Positions 34,265 through 45,149 of a stretch of 64,000 bases of DNA are shown one piece after another (the stretch's first letter is position 1; every line of letters starts with the position of its first letter). The notes below the pieces were generated by a model. The model worked only from the letters and a program-made list of their open reading frames with translations. It did no database searches and was not told where the DNA came from. The stretch lies in contig CM055900.1 of the NCBI GenBank assembly GCA_029582155.1, forward strand, positions 41,833,236-41,897,235. Direction: 5' to 3'. The position numbers were made by a program, and so were the translations under genes. The DNA is from Panopea generosa (taxonomy: Eukaryota > Mollusca > Bivalvia > Adapedonta > Hiatellidae).

Positions 34265-34828
34265 CTGTGACTCGGTAACTCGGTGTGACAGGAGTTTCAG
34301 TAACTCGGTGTGACAGGAGTTTAGGTAACTCAGTGTGACAGGAGTTTAGGTAACTCGGTGTGACAGGAGTTTCAGTAACTCAGTGTGACAGGAGTTTAGG
34401 TAACTCGGTGTGACAGGAGTTTAGGTAACTCGGTGTGACAGGAGTTTCAGTAACTCAGTGTGACAGGAGTTTAGGTAACTTGGTGTGACAGGAGTCTAGG
34501 TAACTTGGAGTGACAGGAGTTTCGGTAACTCAGAGTGACACGAGTTTCGGTAACTCTGTGTGGCAAGAATTTCTGTAACTCGATGTGGCAGGAGTTTCTG
34601 TAACTCGGTGTGGCAGGAGATTCTGTATCTCGTGTGGGAGGATTTTCGGTAACTCGGTGTGGCAGGATTTTCGGCAACTTGGTGTGACAGGATTTTCGGC
34701 AACTCGGTGTGACAGGAGTTTCGGCAACTCGGTGTGACAGGATTTTAGGTAACTCGGTGTGACAGGAGTTTCGGTGACTCCGTGTGACAGGATTTTCAGC
34801 AACTCGGTGTGACAGGAGTTTCTGCACT
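34265..34828. repeat. 25 bp minisatellite, about 22 copies
   Basis: The unit is 'ggtaactcggtgtgacagga' plus 'gttta' (25 bp; 34281 and 34306). The left half is 'gtgtgacaggagtttagg'; the middle (34555-34650) has a 'gtgtggcag' variant; the right third has 'ggattttcggcaactc'. Three overlapping minus-strand frames are open because of the unit and are not genes. Confidence 0.95.
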
Positions 34829-34831
34829 CTC

Positions 34832-37555
34832 ATGATATTGCTGGAAGACTGTTGAAAGATACCCTAAATACCATATAAAACAATATTCTTCGTTTCCAAA
34901 GTTACACAGCTGCCTGCAGTGGTAGATACCATTCCTTGTCTTTATATTGGACCATACACAGGTGTGTAACCTCTTTTTCTGTCTCATAATATTGCCTTTC
35001 CAGATTGGAACAAAAATGTTGTATATTGGAATACAGGTAAAATTGCAATAATACAAATATATTAGCAAATAAATAACTATTTGACAGACATTATTGGATT
35101 CTACATATATTCCAGCCTCTGAATCAGTGTGAACGTTTAAATATTTTTCTTCTTTGTGTTTTTTTTTTAACATCTAAAGGTTTATATAATATTCTGCTAC
35201 ATATTAATAATAAATACATTTATACAGACATAACGTGTACTCAAATGCCCTTATATTTAATGTCAAATGTCTTATAAAGTTAAAATTTCGGATAAGCTCT
35301 TACATTTTCATTAGAATCAACATTTTTATTTCTATATTATTGTCTTTGACTTCTCATGGCCTTCGACGCATTTATAACAGCCGATACCTCTCTTAAACGC
35401 GAATAAATTGTATTTCAAATCTAATTTTACTGATTTTAATATGCAAATTAGCTGTCCCGCTGATGGCAATTACTTCAAGACTTCTGATTCAATTGTATAA
35501 TATATGCTCATGCAATTCTGTCATCTTTCAGTATTAGAATAGTGGCTAGATATGTGCAAAAATATCAATGCAAATATGGACAAATATTTCCTGCCATTCT
35601 GTTGGAACATAATTATAATGGATGTAAGAAGCTGTTTATGGAATATTGTAGAAAAAAATAGTGATGCTTCGGCAATAATAAAAATGAAGACAATTGTCAC
35701 AGGATCCATACTGGGATCTCCCAGATCATAACCATTGCACCATGTAGGAATATCACAACAACAGTAGTACAAATAGGCTTAAACTTAACCATTTTCTCGG
35801 GTATACAACGATGAGGCCTGAAAATTTACGGACATTATCTAAATAATTTACTTTATTCTTAGGATCAGGTTATTTCAAATATTTGCAATAGTAGCACCTC
35901 TTTATAAATGTTTTTGATAATGAACACCGGTGCTTTGCACCAGGTACGGCTCTAACAGTCACAAATCATGCTAGATATCACAACTATACCAGTTATTAAT
36001 TAAATTAAAAGGGCAGAAAATACTGATTATGCCGCTTTCAAATATAACTTTTGATTTATGAAATGTTAAAGATAATAAGCACTTTAATTCCTTGCCGAGC
36101 AACTCCAAGTGATAAAAAAACACACTGAAATAACCGGCATTCAAATATTGCGAGCAAACTACAGTTATCTCCCTTTTACACCACACATAACGGTAACATA
36201 AACAATTGCTCTGAGGCACCAGTATCAGTAGTAACTCCAAAAACTGTAATAAATCATAACGAAAAATACAAATACATACTTTTATCAAAGAAATTATTCA
36301 AAAACACACTTCATCCTTTTTCCTTCTTCAGATCCAAAAATCCACACGGTACTCAGGTACCTGACTTTACCTTTGTCTAAAGGCATCTATAGTTATCTAT
36401 AGAAAAATATTACAAATTAACACTTGAAGTGTTCTTCAGGTAAAAACCTGATAAAGCCATTCAATTTTTGGCTTAATCTGCCACGTTCCTTCTAAACTAA
36501 GATAGGAAATGATTATAACATGGCCTTGATTAAGCCTGGAGTTAGATAAAAACTCTAATCAACTTTTCTGAAAACCTCACTTATAACTTTATGGTCACCT
36601 GACCAATTAAGACCAATTCTTCCATGTCTATTATTGGTGAGGCTAACAACCCCTCCATCTACTTTTCTTGAAAGTTAAAATCAATTTTGATTTGATATAT
36701 AAAATCAAAGTTTTAGAGTAAAACGGTTTTGGGTATGTGCCACATTGAAAGTGGTATTTAGAGAAGGATAAATATGCCATACTGATGATAAATAAAAAGC
36801 AATACTGACTTTTACCTTAGTACAAGAGAATTATTCTATATTGCTTAGAATGCAAATTCCATATATTAAAATCACTCTTGATGGTGCAGATAACTGTGAG
36901 TTGTTTTTTAACAAAATTTTTAAAATGTGGTTGATTATCTATCATCTAGGACACTGCTAGGAGAAACACACCTACCTGATGGGGTGACAAACACCCCCTC
37001 TTATAATACAAGCTCAATACAGGGTTTTGAACTCAGGTCATATTAATGACTTAGCCGAAGTCCTTTAGACCGTATTACTTATACATTTTGTGCTTATTTT
37101 AAACATACAACCAAATAATAGTCATCTCTATAAAGCGACTATCATATTCTGTCTTACTGACTACAGTGACCACTTTTGTTGTCTGCTAGTATATCACTCT
37201 TTCACTGTAAAAATTTGTTGTTGTTAATCACTTAAAGAAAATTCTTTTCACTCAAATAATTTAGTGTTGTTTTTCTTTTTTCCTACTATGGTCAGTAGAA
37301 AATGTAACAATCATATGCGATACTAACTTTTCGAAAAGACAAAGTTGACACTCTTAGTGCTGTACCTATACTTTTTTACCTATTTCAGTTGATGTATCCT
37401 AGCCAGAGAGCAGTTTCCTTGATTGTTAAAAAATTCTCACTGAGTGTCATATCATACTATTATCTTGTGAAATCTTACTTTATGCTGAAATATTGCAAGC
37501 AACACATAAATCCCTTGCCGGTTTACCATTTTTGTTGCCATAGCAACCACAATTT
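34832..37555. other. Unique 2.7 kb stretch without firm gene
   Basis: Single-copy AT-rich sequence; the longest minus frame (34796-35173) begins inside the 25 bp array and has no recognised motif. A 9 bp perfect inverted pair 'ggcttaatc' / 'gattaagcc' (36470 and 36528) is weak. A worn tRNA-like fragment may lie at 37015-37075 (minus). Confidence 0.4.
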
Positions 37556-37559
37556 TTGT

Positions 37560-37735
37560 CCAACTGAAAAAAATAAAATGACCTTGCATTATCTTCTTAC
37601 TGCCCTCTCTCTCCATCTACAAGCAGAGTTTTGCAAACCTAGCTCGAGATATTTTTTTAGTAATCTTTCTGGATGAACCGATGGAGGGTAAACCTATAGT
37701 CTCTCCTTTGAAACCAGTAGAGGACTAATGACATA
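37560..37735. repeat. Dispersed repeat shared with 11405-11565
   Basis: The same word order as at 11.4 kb: 'gcaaacctagctcgagatat', 'ttttttagtaatctttc', 'ggagggtaaacctatagtc' and 'agtagaggactaatga'. The class is unknown. Confidence 0.6.
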
Positions 37736-37739
37736 CTTT

Positions 37740-38340
37740 TTCATTGGTTGATAGCAGTCACATGTACTTATTGTACTAAAATTAAAAAGATAAATGTATC
37801 ACTTCCTCTTTTATTTTTGTTTTCTGTTGTGGCATGCACATATAATCACATTTTTGTGAGCTGTATTTTGATTGACTAATTTAAAAGCAAAGTGACAACT
37901 GCTAACTTATAAAAATGACACATTTTGTATAACATCGCATAGTAATATACGACCATTTTGTTTTCGTGAACCGTAAAATTTAATTCAGATCATGAGTAAC
38001 ATCCATCAATTGGTTGACCACAAAATGTGTACTGGATATCTAGCCTCATTGGTTTAGCATAAATTGTAAAGTGTTGGATACCAGTCTAAAGACTGATAAC
38101 ACAAATTAGATTGATTACCAGTCATAACAGGAAGTGCTCAAGATAAGCCATAAAATATGGGTGATTAAAGGGGAAAGGCCATCAACACACCTGTATGTGC
38201 GCTATTTCTTAATTTTAATGATACAATTAAGTTTCAACATTAAAGTTTGGAAGTATTTATGTTACATCAAAATATCAAAGCATCATTGATGACTGAAATA
38301 AGTGAATTTATTACCCAAAATGTATGTGGGTGGCATGCAA
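37740..38340. other. Unique stretch
   Basis: Nothing recognisable. Confidence 0.45.
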
Positions 38341-38347
38341 CAATAAA

Positions 38348-38757
38348 GTAGAGCGGTAGTGCAGTGGATAGAGTGTTGGCTACTCATGACAGATGTTTGA
38401 GGTTCAATCTCTTGCTGAACCTGACGGCTCTCACAACAACATTCAGTACAGGTTCTACCCAGGGAACCGACAACACTCAGTACAGGTTCTACCCAGGGAA
38501 CTGACGACAACACTCAGTACAGGTTCTACCCAGGGAACTGACGACAACACTCAGTACAGGTTCTACCTAGGGAACCGACAACACTCAGTACAGGTTCTAC
38601 CCAGGGAACTGATGACAACACTCAGTACAGGTTCTACCCAGGGAACCGACAAAACACTCAGTACAGGTTCTACCCAGGGAACCGACAACAACACTCAGTA
38701 CAGGTTCTACCCAGGGAACCAACAACAACAATTCATATAAACCCTGAGCTTTCTTCA
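38348..38757 (+). mobile_element. SINE family D copy with an internal 34/37 bp minisatellite
   Basis: Head 'agcggtagtgcagtggatag' and B box 'gaggttcaatctc' are followed by the normal family D body up to 'cattcagtacaggttctacc'. That body segment is then repeated about eight times (38430-38735) with 34 or 37 bp spacing before the normal 3' part 'attcataaaccctgagc'-like sequence ('attcatataaaccctgag') closes the element. The copy is therefore about 230 bp longer than its relatives. Confidence 0.85.
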
Positions 38758-38764
38758 AACTAGT

Positions 38765-39350
38765 ATAACACCCTTAACACTGCCTCGCAAAAAACTGAAA
38801 CATTAATGTGACATCTAAGACCACAATTTTCTTTTTTTTTCTGAGTAGTTACAGTTTAAATTAAATCTGTTCAACTTAATCAGTAATGTGTTGACCTGTT
38901 TCTATGGAAACATATTTATTCGATATTTATATTAAAGATTAAATATGAGATTTGATAAGTATGTTCAGCAATAAATCCAGAATAACCCATGTAATGTATA
39001 TAATGACACATGATGCTGACTATATATGCTTGATAAATCTCACAGAAAGACAAAACTCACCATTTTAGAACTTCACCCAATCAGTTATCTGCCCACATTG
39101 CAGTCTCATAGATTTCAAGCAGTATAAACTTAAAAAAGTGTGATGAATATCTTCTAATTTCTTTTAAATAAATATCTATACAAGAATGTCAACATTTCAT
39201 TTCATTTCTCTTTTCTTTTTTTATTTGCTGGTTTACATAGTCCACTATTCCTGATCTGTTTTCCATATGTGACTCCCTCTCCCACATCCCACCACCCCAT
39301 TTGGACAATGACATAGCGTGGCAAAAAGTAAAATAAAAGCAGATTATAGT
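38765..39350. other. Unique AT-rich stretch
   Basis: Nothing recognisable. Confidence 0.45.
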
Positions 39351-39351
39351 T

Positions 39352-39543
39352 TAAACTTATTTATTTTACTTCAAATTTGAAACAAGTTAATGCAACTTCG
39401 ACAAATCAAAGTATTCCTGGGCAGAATTAATACTTAAAGCATGTGGAAAAAGTGTCAAGGACAGCACACATAGCTTTGGGGGAAGATCGAACCCATGATC
39501 CTCTGATCACGGGTTTAATGCTCTACCACTGGACCACGTGAGC
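39352..39543 (-). mobile_element. SINE family C copy
   Basis: On the minus strand: head 'cacgtggtccagtggtagag', B box 'gggttcgatcttcc', body 'gctatgtgtgctgtccttga' and an end in 'gaagtaaaataaataagttt'. One middle piece ('gagcaagaca') is missing. Confidence 0.75.
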
Positions 39544-39885
39544 AGATTTCCTCACTTACGCAAAGTTTTAACCAAAATATTATTGTTTACGAGAATTAAC
39601 ATCTAAAAATAAGAAAATTACAAAACTGGACTGCTAGGTTTTATCTGTTATAAATTATTTTTCCTTTTTTACAGAATTAACTGTTGTTATTTTTTCAACC
39701 GCCAATCCAACAATTATTGGAAAAAATCACAACCCAGCCAATAAAAAAAAATATTGCCAAAAATATGCTGTATATTCAAAAAGTATAAGTATCCACTTCT
39801 ATTATAGTTTTTAATTATATTTAACTAATAAAACAGGACAATCATTTTTTTTTCTTGAAACATTTCTGAAAATTGCTAACCAAAT

Positions 39886-40164
39886 CTTAACAAGAGTTGT
39901 CAGAAGACAACAAAGCTTGCCCATGGGTGTCCAAGTCCAAAAAGGGCCATAACTGTGCCAATATGCAACCCAGAGTTATGGTTCTTGTCTCTCTGTGTTC
40001 CACTTATGATGGTGAATACACTTACAAAGTTTCGTTCACATCCAACGAGTGGTTGCATAGATATCTGAAACTTAAACGCAAAAGTTTAACCTGGGTGTCT
40101 ACAGATGATGATGCTGACGCATGGCAATAGCTCTCCTTGGACTTCGTCCTGACAAGCTAAAAAG
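39886..40164 (+). mobile_element. Dispersed repeat M3 with partly inverted ends
   Basis: It starts 'caagagttgtcagaagacaa' and ends 'ggacttcgtcctgacaagct'; the end on the minus strand (AGCTTGTCAGGACGAAG) resembles the start. The interior has 'agggccataactgtgcc', 'agagttatggttcttgtc' and 'aacttaaacgcaaaagttta', phrases I associate with a very common bivalve repeat. A 77-codon frame inside (39897-40130) belongs to the repeat and is not called a gene. Confidence 0.6.
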
Positions 40165-40489
40165 CAAGTAAGTTTGACATTTATGGGATGGACATAAAAA
40201 AAAAAATTTTATTATTAATTTGGAATGGCCTTCAGGCATAATATGTATTGATAGCCAAGTTTATTCAAAGCCATATTTTGGGCTACATAAAGTAAAATTT
40301 GAATTATGAATTGAAAAAAAATATCATAGAAAAATTGTTTTTGAAAAATATTGAACAATTTTTGTATTTCAACTTATATTAAAAAAATTAAAACTTGTAA
40401 AATTCTTTTCATAATTATATTATCTATAAACAAATTATATCATGCTTTTTTGAAATATGCAACAAATCCATGAATCACAAATGAGATAG

Positions 40490-41060
40490 AGCATTATTGA
40501 TATTAGAGGAAGCTCCAGATAGTTGCGGTATTATTGAAGCCCGACCAATCTACACCTTGTCATACAGGTAACCCGGGTATCTGTCAAAAACACTGACCCT
40601 CTTACCTGTCTGTCTTACTAAACATTTATAATGTACCAATATACCTTGCAGGACTGTGGGATTAATTTGAGACAATATCTAAATAGGTTAAATACACATC
40701 GGCCAATTAAAACACACCGTTGCCATGACACTTGGTCATAAAACCCTCCCGTCAAGTTTGTTTTAACACATTTAAACAGTCCAATTAACCTGTGCACACA
40801 ATACAAGATTAATAATTTTGCGACGTTTTGAACGCTTTGATCTGACCGAGGCTCGATGAACAATTACGCAGAGTTTCACATTATTATGCAAAACAAAGGG
40901 AGAAAATAAATGTAGCGAAATGAGCATAATACAAGATCAATATCCGAGGCTTAATGTCTGATATAAGAATGGAAGAATTACAATTTGCAGTGGGAGCCCT
41001 TAATGATGGTGGTGCTTACGTGACATACATGTCCGGCTCTCTAATGTTCAGCAATAATTG
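40490..41060. promoter_or_regulatory. Candidate conserved non-coding element with SOX-POU-like site
   Basis: Single-copy and less AT-biased than its flanks. At 40879-40893 the sequence CATTATTATGCAAAA differs at two positions from the classical SOX-POU composite (CATTGTTATGCAAAT), and ACAAAGG (40893-40899), a SOX/TCF core, follows. Nearby are 'ccaattaaaac', 'ccaattaacc' and 'gattaataat'. No exon is recognised. This is pattern matching only. Confidence 0.25.
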
Positions 41061-41204
41061 TTAAGTTTATAAACTGAATTAAAGAGACAAATTTAAATGA
41101 AAGTTTGTGTAATGTTATTAAATTTGTTAATTTTTCATTATGAATTCCTTGTTTTGGTGTCAAAGTAACATTTATGTATCGGTATGCGACTGTAACACAC
41201 CAGC

Positions 41205-41234
41205 CAATTCATTCATTCATTCATTCATTCATTT
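41205..41234. repeat. (ATTC)n microsatellite
   Basis: About six ATTC units. Confidence 0.9.
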
Positions 41235-41299
41235 ATTCAGAACAATCACACTGCATGTTAACACATATTATCTTACCCAATTATTAAAACAGCAAGTGA

Positions 41300-42375
41300 C
41301 TGTCAGACCCTTATGTCGTTGAGACAGTGTCAGAAACCTCACTATTTAGACAGTATGTGACTGTCAGAAACCTCACCATTGACACAGTGTGTGACTGTCA
41401 GAAACCTCACCATTGAGTCAGTGTGTGACTGTCAGAAACACCACCATTGAGACAGTGTGTGACTGTCAGAAACCCCACCAATGAGACAGTGTGTGACTGT
41501 CAGAAACCTCACCATTAAGACAGTGTGTGACTGTCAGAAATGCCATCAGTGAGACTGTGTGTGACTGTCAGAAACATCACCATTGAGACTGTGTGTGACT
41601 GTCAGAAACCTCACCATTGAGACTGTGTGTGACTGTCAGAAATGCCATCATTGAGACTGTGTGTGACTGTCAGAAACCCCACCATTGAGACTGTGTGTGA
41701 CTGTCAGAAACCTCACCATTGAGACTGTGTGTGATTGTCAGAAACCTCACCATTGAGACTGTGTGTGACTGTCAGAAACTTCATCATTGAGACAGTGTGT
41801 GACTGTCAGAAACCTCACCATTGAGACAGTGTGTGACTGTCAGAAACACCACCATTGAGACAGTGTGTGACTGTCAGAAACATCACACTTGAGACTGTGT
41901 GTGACTGTCAGAAACCCCAACATTGAGACCGTGTGTGACTGTCAGAAACACCACCATTGAGACAGTGTGTGACTGTCAGAAACACCACACTTGAGACTGT
42001 GTGTGACTGTCAGAAACTTCATCATTGAGACTGTGTGTGACTGTCAGAAACCTCACCATTGAGAGAGTGTGTGACTGTCAGAAACACCACCATTGAGACA
42101 GTGTGTGACTGTCAGAAACACCACACTTGAGACTGTGTGTGACTGTCAGAAACTTCATCATTGAGACTGTGTGTGACTGTCAGAAACCTCACCATTGAGA
42201 CAGTGTGTGACTGTCAGAAACACCACACTTGAGACTGTGTGTGACCGTCAGAAACACCACACTTGAGACTGTGTGTGACTGTCATAAACCCACACCCCTA
42301 TGTCATTGAGACTGTGTGTGACTGTCATAAACCCAGATCCTTATGTCATTGAGACAGTGTATGACTGTCAGGACT
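41300..42375. repeat. 34 bp minisatellite, about 31 copies
   Basis: The unit is 'gagactgtgtgtgactgtca' plus 'gaaacctcaccatt' (34 bp; 41581 and 41615). 'aaaccccacc', 'aatgccatc' and 'aacaccacactt' variants occur. A four-unit block (136 bp) holding 'caccacacttgagactgtg' is repeated at 41983 and 42119. The first and last units carry a longer 'cccttatgtc' or 'cctatgtc' segment, so the two edges of the array resemble each other. Confidence 0.95.
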
Positions 42376-42379
42376 GTAT

Positions 42380-43755
42380 AAAGACTTCCAAAGGAATGGG
42401 CAGTTGACAGTTAATAAACTGAAATTTTGAAAAAAGCAAGGTATTTGAGGAAAGGATAACCAAAGGAGACAAAATAAGCAGCTTGAACAAAATACACTCA
42501 TCTAGACTCTCTGCACCTAGCTGATGCCTATAAATAATATTCATTTCTTATATTTTATCTTTTTGAGAAAAATTTCATCTGCTTTATTTTGAATACACGA
42601 CTATCATATTCCAATTAATTATTTTTGATGATGAATACAAAAACGCAACAAAATATAATCACACAAGTCTTTTTACACATATCGAAGCCTGAAAATTTAA
42701 CTCTGGTTATCTTTTAATCACCAAAACAAGGTGGGGTTCAAATTATAAAATATTATCAACTCTTTGCACACAAACATACATACCAGTAAACACAAAAAAA
42801 CAGAGACATCCACATTAAACACTGTGAGAAATTATCTCACATCTTGCAAAATTATCTCATTAAATTTCAGTTATAATATTGAAGATACCATAGATTCTAA
42901 GCTAGACATAACTAACAAGACATATCTTAAACTAGCGTCCCTTTGCCATATACAACCTTTCCCACAGAGTAACTTACATTTAATTGGCGGGTATTTGTGT
43001 TAAAAAAAAAATCTTGATAATTCCTCTAATTAACATGAAATGGAGGTTTATAAATTAGATCTTGATTATTATCAGTGGCAAAACATGTCAATTTTGTAAA
43101 ATTAATGGCATAATAATTACACATTTACAATATCTTTACATCTGGGAACCACATAACTTTCCTTCTAGAAGAAATTTAAAAAAAGTTTAGTATACAATTA
43201 CTTTTTTTTATAAAAGTAATATCTTACGACTATATCCCTCTGTCATACAACATTAAGTTACCTAAATTTATGTGAAAAATTAAGCAAAATATATAACAAT
43301 TCAAAAAATATATGAAGATATTATATATACGCAGTTATAATTCGACACAAAAATATAAAGTTTTAATACCCAATTTCTGGGTTGTCAGAAACATAAATTC
43401 ATAATTACAACTTTATTTCTGAATTTGTCATAAATTCCTTACACACATACAAATAAAAATACATCCATTTATTTGAAGTATTTCAAAATGAGCAATGAAA
43501 ACGGTGATATCCCAATGGTAATTATCTTCAAATAAAACCTTATTATAGTAGAATAGCATCTTTAATATATTTTCAACTGCGACCATGATTGTTTCAAGGT
43601 GTGACTAATGACTGGTTTATTTAGATCGTTATGTTGCTACAAGTCAACTAAACTCCTTTGCTGGATCATGTAGCAAATAAGATTCCAATCTTACTTCACT
43701 AACACAAAAATAACCATAATGTAATGAGGAAAAATGATTAATTAGAATTCAGGTC
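42380..43755. other. Unique AT-rich stretch without visible gene
   Basis: A 79-codon frame at 42764-43003 has no recognised motif. From 43757 'ttaaagggacacaagg' resembles the start of the M2 repeat but the similarity fades soon. Confidence 0.45.
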
Positions 43756-43849
43756 AAGTTTAAAGGGACACAAGGCAATTTTCATAAATTTTCAATCTTT
43801 TCCTGGACATTATATCCCTATATCATGCAAATATGGTTGGTGGGTAGTA

Positions 43850-44165
43850 TGGTGTTTAATGTTGCTTTCAACAATTTTTCAGTAATATCGTGACAGTGTC
43901 TTCTCGGAACAGTATTCTAAGTGCTACCACATTGGAGAATCATGCTGCAGACACATGGTATGATATCACACCCAGTCACATCATAATGGCACTTGGCGGA
44001 CCAGACTTAGAACTATCCTCTAAATGCTGAGGGCCAAGCGAGGAAGCTAGTACCATTTTCCAATTCTTTGATAATATGACCTGGCTGGAAATCGAACCTA
44101 CACCTTCGGCATACAAGGCAGATGCTCTACCCCCCAGATCACCCCTGCTTATATGGCATTACACC
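43850..44165 (-). mobile_element. SINE family F copy (tRNA-Thr-like head)
   Basis: On the minus strand the head reads 'ctggggggtagagcatctgc', an anticodon loop CTTGTAT (UGU, Thr-like) and B box 'gtaggttcgatttccagcc'. The long body includes 'gtccgccaagtgcc' and 'gtgactgggtgtgatatc' and ends in 'gttgaaagcaacattaaaca'. This is the only copy of the family in the window. Confidence 0.7.
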
Positions 44166-44255
44166 ATCTGTGCAGACCCACAATATGTCTTTATTTCTGC
44201 ATACAAGGCAGACGTTCTACCCCCTAGATCACCCCTGCTTATATGGCATTACACC
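44108..44255. repeat. 90 bp tandem duplication of the family F SINE head
   Basis: 'gcatacaaggcagatgctct' with its downstream 'cctgcttatatggcattaca' recurs 90 bp later (44110 and 44200) with a few changes. The duplicated piece starts inside the SINE anticodon region and extends into the 5' flank. Confidence 0.85.
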
Positions 44256-44265
44256 ATCGGTACTT

Positions 44266-44470
44266 TTATTTTTGAATGGAGTTTATGGTAAATCAAGTTT
44301 TGTTGGTGGAGATCAAGCTAACTAAGTAAAACCACTGTCCTTATGTAAGTGACTGGCAAACATTTGAACATACAAATCTGATATTGAGCCGGGCTCCAAC
44401 CTAGTACCTCTGCAGTAAGAGGCAATTGGTCATTAGACAATAACCCCTTAGACTGAACCACGCATATAAA
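44266..44470 (-). mobile_element. SINE family B copy
   Basis: The plus strand shows the complement of the family B 3' end ('tttttgaatggagtttatgg'), then 'ttttgttggtggagatcaag', 'aaaccactgtccttatgtaa' and the tRNA part 'ctctgcagtaagaggcaatt'. Decayed. Confidence 0.65.
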
Positions 44471-44690
44471 TTTTATAGAAACTTTATAAATTTCTAAAAA
44501 TATATCAGACTAATATTTGGAAGGGTAATATTTTGGTATGTTAATATGCTCATAGTGTGAATTTTGACTTGTGAACAGGAGTAAAACTCACCATTGCCCT
44601 GTGACCCTGTAAGGGGATACTGTGGAATGATAATTATATTATACAATACAATATATTTTATTGTTATTATAACATAATGTCTTCCTGGTG

Positions 44691-44990
44691 CCCGGCCTGA
44701 TTAGCTCAGTCGTTCGCCCATCTGACTATCAATCCAGGGGCCGTGAGTTTGAATCCCCGCCTGGCCACAATCTCTGTGGTGATTGATATACAACATTGCA
44801 TCCCATTATCATTCCTTTCTCACCGCTGATTCAAGTGGGAAAGTTATCAGTTACTTTGGCAGATGAGGTGTGCTCGAGTACTGGTTAATCTTCCAGGATC
44901 CCATTAAACAAAGGTTAGGTTAAATGATCGTCTGTTAGCCCTTGATGGCATAAACATGAAGCTAAATATTCAATCAATCAATATTCAATC
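44691..44990 (+). mobile_element. SINE family A copy, full length
   Basis: Head CCTGATTAGCTCAGTCG (A box), 'ctgactatcaatccagggg', B box 'gagtttgaatcccc', then 'tgattcaagtgggaaagtta', 'gtgtgctcgagtactggtta', 'gtctgttagcccttgatggc' and the tail 'attcaatcaatcaatattc'. It matches the minus-strand copy at 8523-8848 along the full length. Confidence 0.88.
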
Positions 44991-45049
44991 AAAGAAATAC
45001 TTTCTAATGAATTTTAACATGTAGAACATTCTTATAATAAACACTTATA

Positions 45050-45140
45050 TAGGTTTTGTGACAGAGCCCAGGGCTCAAACCCCCAACCTCAGTAGTGAAA
45101 GTTCAGTAATCTGAAGATTGTGCATTTTCCCAATCAACTA
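45050..45140 (-). mobile_element. SINE family B fragment (tRNA part)
   Basis: The minus strand reads 'tactgaactttcactactga' and 'ggttgggggtttgagccctg', the family B variable arm and B box. Confidence 0.55.
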
Positions 45141-45149
45141 AAGAGAATC

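Noticed and set aside
34796-35173. 125-codon minus-strand frame
   Set aside because: It ends in the 25 bp minisatellite and its unique part shows no motif or conserved pattern.
36470-36537. Inverted pair 'ggcttaatc' / 'gattaagcc'
   Set aside because: Only 9 bp with a wide gap; expected by chance in sequence of this composition.
39897-40130. 77-codon open frame
   Set aside because: It lies within a dispersed repeat (M3) and has no recognisable protein family.
44691-44765. tRNA gene
   Set aside because: The A and B boxes are good but the anticodon stem does not pair well and the sequence continues into a SINE body with a repeated tail; other copies show the same structure.
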